Origin: Serendipita indica DSM 11827
Taxonomy: Eukaryota > Basidiomycota > Agaricomycetes > Sebacinales > Serendipitaceae
Direction of reading: 5' to 3'
DNA: 64,000 nucleotides
NCBI GenBank assembly: GCA_910890315.1
Contig: CAJVGD010000031.1
Location: 42,209-106,208, forward strand
The notes under the pieces were generated by a model, which saw only the letters and a list, made by a program, of their open reading frames with translations, searched no databases and was not told the origin of the DNA. Shown in pieces: positions 58,714-64,000 of the stretch. The stretch's first letter is position 1. Every line of letters starts with the position of its first letter. The position numbers and the translations under genes are program-made.

Positions 58714-61165
58714 TGACCTCTATTTTGACGTTTGGGTAAGTAGTGTTTGTCTCGCGTAAATGGCGAGTTGGTGTCCGTTTGTGCAAAATCCGAGTGGTGG
58801 TACAAAGCAAACTGTTGGAAGCAGAAATAGGACCGAGAAATAATAAGACGGATTCCGTCCTTTCCGTGTGATTTGAGAGAGAAGAAAGACTGGATACAGA
58901 AAAAGCCGGGTCAGCAAGCGTGCAAAAAGAGTGGCGGGTTGAAGTCGTGACGAGATGGGTGAGAGTAAAAGTGGTGGGGAGATGGTAACCATCAAGAGGA
59001 CAAGGATGAACGGAATCGGCTTTGTGATCGGACCGACTATAGCACTGCCAGTGATGCGCCGCTGTGTGCTGTATACAGTCTGATAGAGCGCTGAAACGGC
59101 ACAACCGCGCGCGCATAGAAGCGCAGGGGGGGAAGGGGGGAGAAGGAGAATAGAGTCGGCCGGGAGGGTGAGAAATTCAGGCTGGCCGAGAAAAGGCTGG
59201 AATTCCCAAGTAGTCTACCGATTGGACGAGACCCATTTGCCGATGTCAAAATGGACTTTTGTAGGCAAATAGGAGATGAAAAGAGTTCCACGTGCGGATA
59301 TTCATCCGACGAGTCTGGATTGCAATAGACCTGCGCCGGGAGCGCATTGAGGATGCAAACCGAATCCTCTTTATCTTTCTGTAACCCGATGTCGCTCAGA
59401 AACCAAACGGACAGCGCATTTTGCGATCCGCACGAGCGGCAAAGTCATGGCGGCCGGCAACTCCAAGGGCCGACAGAGCGGAGGAGCGGCGACAAAGAAT
59501 CGTGCGCAGCGTCGAGGACGAGCAAGAGAATGCGCAGATTATGGTGTAAATGCAAAGATTGAGACAAGAATTGGGCGAGAGAGAGGCGAGCAGCGAGATT
59601 GATAGAGAAAAAAGAAGAAATAAGAGGGAAAAGAAGGGAATGGACGACAAACCTAGTGAGTAGAGTGTGTCGGATTGAATATAGAGTATGATTTGAACGC
59701 TTTGCTACGTCGACGTTTGCGCGTAGACGTGTGTTGATAGTACGCAATGGCGGAACTGCGTAGTAGCCTATTTGACGGTAAAAATACGCAGTTAGCGCGA
59801 TCAAAAGATGATCTAACACTGAAATAGACTTGCGTGGACGTCTGAAACTCTGTCCGGCGCAGTCTACACGTCGACGACGTCGGAGGGCGGACACTGGGGG
59901 TTTCCAGACTGTCGTAGGATTGGTCGGAGATGACCAGGGCGTCGTGTAGGATGCTCAACTCGACGAGGAACGTACAATTGCCTACAGAGGCAAGAGTCCA
60001 ACCGTTGAGCCGCGGCCGTTTGGAAATTGGCGACAAAGCAACCTGCCTCTCTGAGCCTGGTGAATAAGATTGACGAGATTAGAGAATGACACGTCCTCCG
60101 TCTAACAACCTCCAGGGCCAACTATGTCCAGATATTCGGCTAGCTGGCCTCTCCACCCAATACCCCCCCTAGGGTCGGCTGCTATACGCGGACAAAGTCT
60201 AGACGGGGCAACTCTGCTGGAGCGGTGGTTCTGAGAAAGGATAAGCTACCGCGGAAGTGACGCAGTCCCGACGGAGCCTGATCAACCAGTCCTAGGTCGA
60301 AAAGGGGAACGGGGCGGCGTTGTCTGTAATCGCGGGACCGAACAAGTTAGCCGGATTTCTTTCTCATGCCCTTGTATTTCATTGATCGATCTCTCTTCTC
60401 TCCAAGCGTGTTCTTCAAGCACGCCGTACCCACTCTGTTCAAAGGTTCCTGGTCACGCTACCCAGTAGCTCTGGACCTCGTATTAAATCCATCTAGGAGT
60501 ACTATCAGCAATTGGTTTGGTCATCCGGTCGAGGGACCTCTCTGGGCACTCTCAGGTGGGTGCCTTTTGGGTTGAGCACTGTCTGGGTAATTACGCCTCT
60601 GAATCTCCTTGCGTGGTCCTCTTCGAACAAGGTACCCATTCTTCGAGTCGCAAACGACGTAGTGGAATGACAGAGTCTCGAGGAGTGGTCATTTACCTCG
60701 AGTCGACATATATTATCAAAGCTGGTGGGACCATCCCAAGATGATTCCATAAATTTCTGTGACTTGAAGAATATACATTCTCAAGGCGTTTATAATGGTA
60801 GAGTCCCAAAGGAATACGAGAAACGGACTCGAGTTGCGATCTATAGTAGTTTCGTTTCCTGTATAGACGAATTACTTTCCCCAATTACTAGATATATTGT
60901 CAGGAATCGCTCACACTCAGTACTAAAGATGTAAGGGGCCATTTGTCCGACATGGTCTCAGCGGCGGACTCGAGTACGCCCACCTTGGTAGGGATGCGTG
61001 GTGAGATGGAGTGCTTTTCAAATGTCTCTAATGTAATCATGAAATGAATCATAAGCTATCTATGTCGGGTCCGCCAGACGCACCTTTGACCCGACCACCA
61101 CAGTTTGTGACGACTGCGACACCCCGAAACCCGGCCTACAATCTACATATCAACTATAGACTCTA
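58714..61165. other. 2.45-kb divergent intergenic region
   Basis: Between the low-complexity gene (minus) and SEY1 (plus). It is purine-rich on the plus strand near 59100-59170 and 59570-59650 (leader-like pyrimidine tracts for the minus-strand gene). No frame resembles protein and no RNA gene was found. Confidence 0.5.
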
Positions 61166-64000
61166 ATGACGTCCTATGCGCCGTCTACAACCGCCACGTC
61201 GCCCACCCTACGACCAGACTCGGCCCACTCCAAGATTTCACCCGTCCCAACTGGCATTTCCACCCTCTCAAACGGTGTAAATGGCGCTATTACCACCAGC
61301 CAGGCTATTGCAGAGCGCATTCAAATCGTAGACGAACAGAAACAGTTCAAGTACGCCCACTGCACGCGGTTACAGACTCGTACATTTGCTGATACAACTC
61401 TCCTTTTGCGTCTGTAGCACTCATCTCGGACAACAAATCGACAAATGGGGTCTACAAGACGTCGGCTTTGCCTACAACATTGTCGCCGTCTTTGGCAGTC
61501 AAAGCACCGGAAAGAGTGAGCGTCGTTTTTTCGGCGTCGCATTGGTCCTCTGTGATTTCACCACGCCGCTTGTGTCCCCATGCCGGTGTGTCGTGACGGA
61601 CGCGCCTCGCTCATCTCAACAAAATACAACAGAATCCAGACTGACAATGCTATGCTAGGTACACTGCTTAACAGACTCTTTGGTACCACCTTTGACGTTA
61701 TGGACGAATCACGTCGTCAGCAAACGACCAAGGGTGCGATAGTTTGTTGAGAAATTGAATACGTCTAATGAATCTAGGTATTTGGATGTGTCGGGCACAA
61801 ACCGCACCCCTCCTCGTCATGGACGTCGAGGGCACAGACGGACGCGAGCGCGGCGAAGATCAGGATTTTGAGCGCAAGAGCGCTCTCTTTTCTCTCGCCA
61901 GTAGCGAGGTGCGTTTGGGATTTTACATCTAACCAGGCTTTCTCATCCCTCTAGGTCCTCATCGTCAACCTTTGGGAGCACCAAGTCGGTCTCTATCAGG
62001 GAGCAAACATGGGCTTGCTCAAGACTGTGTTCGAAGTCAACCTTGGGTTATTTGGCAAGCGCGAAGAGTGCGTACCACCCCCGGCATTTTATCGCCTTTG
62101 CTGACCCCAACAGTCAAACGCAGCGCACCCTCCTTCTCTTTGTGATTCGCGACCACATTGGATCAACTCCGCTCGCCAACTTGCAGGCTACCCTCACCCA
62201 GGATATGAACAGGATATGGGACAATCTCGCAAAACCACCGGGTCTCACCGCTGCTCGTCTCGACGACTATTTCGACATGGCATTCGAGACGCTTCCTCAC
62301 AAGGTGGCTCCATTCTCTTTTAACCAAAATGAAGACTAAGTCTTCCAGATCCTTATGCCGGACAAATTCGAATCTTCCGTTCTCGACCTCCGAAAACGTT
62401 TCACTGGCGAAAGCGGAACAGAGACCTACTTTCGTCCGGCGTACCACAAGCGTATACCCGCAGATGGTGTCAGCCACTACATGGAGGGGATCTGGGTAGG
62501 TGGCCATTGTCCAAACAGACCCCGTCTTATTCTCTCCTCAGGAACAAGTTCAATCCAACAAGGACCTCGATCTCCCAACACAACAAGAACTCCTTGCCCA
62601 ATTCCGTTGCGACGAAATTGGTGCCGCGGCCCTTGCCGTCTTTAACGAAGAGATTCGTGGGGTTCGCAAGCCCGTCGAAGCAGGCAATGTTGTCGAGGGA
62701 CTTGGAGCGATGATGGCAACCTGGAAGGAGACGGCACTCGGTAAGCCTTTTCACGTCCAAAGGGACGGTGCTGTGCTCATGGATGTCAGCTTCATACGAC
62801 CATGCCGCTTCTCGTTATCACGCCGCCGTCTATCAAAAGAAGCGCTCCGACTTGGTCAACACGATCCACACGACACTTCATCCGATTTTCTACTCCCAAC
62901 TCAAGAACCTCAGCAAGCTCACGCTCGCTCGTTTCAAAAAGGCGCTGGCCGACGCCCTCAAGGGGGATGCAGGCTACGATTTTGCCGACGTCGTCTCCAA
63001 GGCACGCGAGGCTGGTCTGCAAGGCTGGGAGGCGAGCACTGTCGAAATGCTCCGCGTCGTCGACGAGAGGGGCGGTGATTGGTATGGTGGTTGGGAAGAG
63101 GAGAAATCGCTTCTCCTCACCGAACTTGGCCATGTGGCGGATGTTTTCCGCAAGGATGAGACGACCAAGATGGTCAACCAGATCGAGGTGAGTGTCCTTA
63201 CGCGTCCTTGGCCCAACTCACTCCATGTAGCGAGCCTTGAGGCAACAACTCGCAGATCCAGTCGACGTTGCTCTCAACAAGCCCGGAGCAGACATGTGGG
63301 ACCGTGTCCTCTCGTCGTTCAACGAGCTCCTTGGCGCAGCCGAATCTGGCTATCTCACCAAGGCGGCGTGTATGTATGACTAAGACGTAGTATGCATGCT
63401 AAATCTCTAACAGCCTTCAACTGTACCGAAGAGGAAAACAATCAAGCACTCGAGACGCTACGACGACGCGCATGGACAGCCCTTCTCAACAAGACCAAAG
63501 AACACACGGCCGATGCAGCGCTCTTGGCCAAACTCCGAGCGTCGTTTGAAGAGCGATTCCGCTACGACGAAAACGATGTCCCGCGTGTATGGAAGCCAGA
63601 AGACGACATTGACGGAATCTTTAAAAAGGCAAAAGACCAGGTGCGTCTCTGATTAGTAGTTGGACAAAGGCTAACAGCGCCTAGACGCTCGAGTTGATTG
63701 CCATCTATGCCAAGATTGCTCCCATCGATGCCTCGCTGATTCCGGACAACATTCCATCTGACAGTGACCTACCGCCAGCGCTCGCTGCGGGCTCGACGGA
63801 CGAGTTTGACTTTGGTGCTTCACTCGTCTTGCTCTCCGAGCCAAAGCAGCTCGACATTACGTCCCGGTTCCGCCGCGATGCCGACGCGTACTACGTCGAG
63901 GCAAAGCGTTCTACGGTTTCAAGCGTCGCTCAGATTCCATACTGGATGTACGGTGTACTCGTCGTCCTCGGGTGGAACGAAGCCATGCTGGTCCTTTTCA
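61166..64000 (+). CDS. SEY1: SEY1, ER-membrane fusion GTPase (3' end cut)
   Basis: Dynamin-superfamily GTPase of the RHD3/Sey1/atlastin group that fuses ER tubules. Start ATG at 61166 begins a Ser/Thr-rich leader ([19 protein letters not shown]). The GTPase domain shows P-loop [12 protein letters not shown] (an intron, 61516-61658, splits the Ser codon), [30 protein letters not shown] and [20 protein letters not shown], all canonical. The helical stalk follows ([60 protein letters not shown]). The window ends within [20 protein letters not shown], the entry to the C-terminal membrane hairpin. Roughly ten introns, all short. No lesion seen; the symbol is used because domain order and motifs match the fungal protein throughout. 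Confidence 0.92.

Noticed and set aside
59396-60121. Overlapping minus-strand frames upstream of the low-complexity gene
   Set aside because: Composition follows the pyrimidine-rich leader; no conserved or domain-like stretch.

Overview
This is nuclear DNA from a filamentous fungus, most likely an agaricomycete basidiomycete. Genes are broken by many short introns (mostly 45-60 nt, GT-AG) and several carry TATA boxes. The gene families fit: NACHT-WD40 proteins with an MLKL-like N-terminus, a Zn2Cys6 regulator followed by the DKFVTRKEYDE-type linker, a large G-alpha with disordered inserts, and a basidiomycete-type multi-pass membrane protein with the WNIWVMLA core. A Ceratobasidiaceae/Rhizoctonia-like source is my inference only. 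There is no rRNA, convincing tRNA, CRISPR array or intact transposon. All gene models below were spliced by eye from frame changes and splice consensus.

Layout. 1-9.2 kb is gene-poor, with one small four-exon orphan gene (3958-4759) and protein-like patches that look decayed. 9.2-13.5 kb holds a secreted GH3 beta-glucosidase and an eight-helix membrane protein. 12.3-24.5 kb is a tandem segmental duplication: [membrane protein, +][NACHT-WD40 receptor, -] followed by [dead membrane-protein copy, +][second NACHT-WD40 receptor, -]. 25.2-27 kb holds an unrecognised, possibly broken gene. 27.6-33.5 kb is an RNA-dependent RNA polymerase of the RNAi type whose catalytic DYDGD motif lies on a 12-nt exon. 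34.2-38.2 kb is a large coiled-coil membrane protein, and 38.7-39.1 kb a 91-residue three-exon orphan. 39.4-44.8 kb (minus) is a Zn2Cys6 transcription factor and 45.7-48.4 kb (minus) a G-protein alpha subunit with two long inserts. 51.0-52.8 kb is a truncated SEY1-like protein with a degenerate P-loop. 53.2-58.7 kb (minus) is an approximately 1,800-residue low-complexity protein. 61.2-64 kb is a normal SEY1 (ER-fusion GTPase), cut by the window end.

Functional links. The two receptors and the membrane-protein pair form a recently duplicated locus with the hallmarks of fungal NLR (nonself recognition / cell-death) genes: conserved N-terminal and NACHT parts but strongly diverged WD40 sensors. 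The RdRP is a second genome-defence component (RNA silencing), about 3 kb beyond the receptor block. The G-alpha and the regulator are signalling and transcription genes with no visible operon-like tie. SEY1 and its degenerate paralogue share an intron placed inside the P-loop, so the window also shows a duplicated dynamin-like GTPase in which one copy appears to have lost nucleotide chemistry and the membrane anchor.
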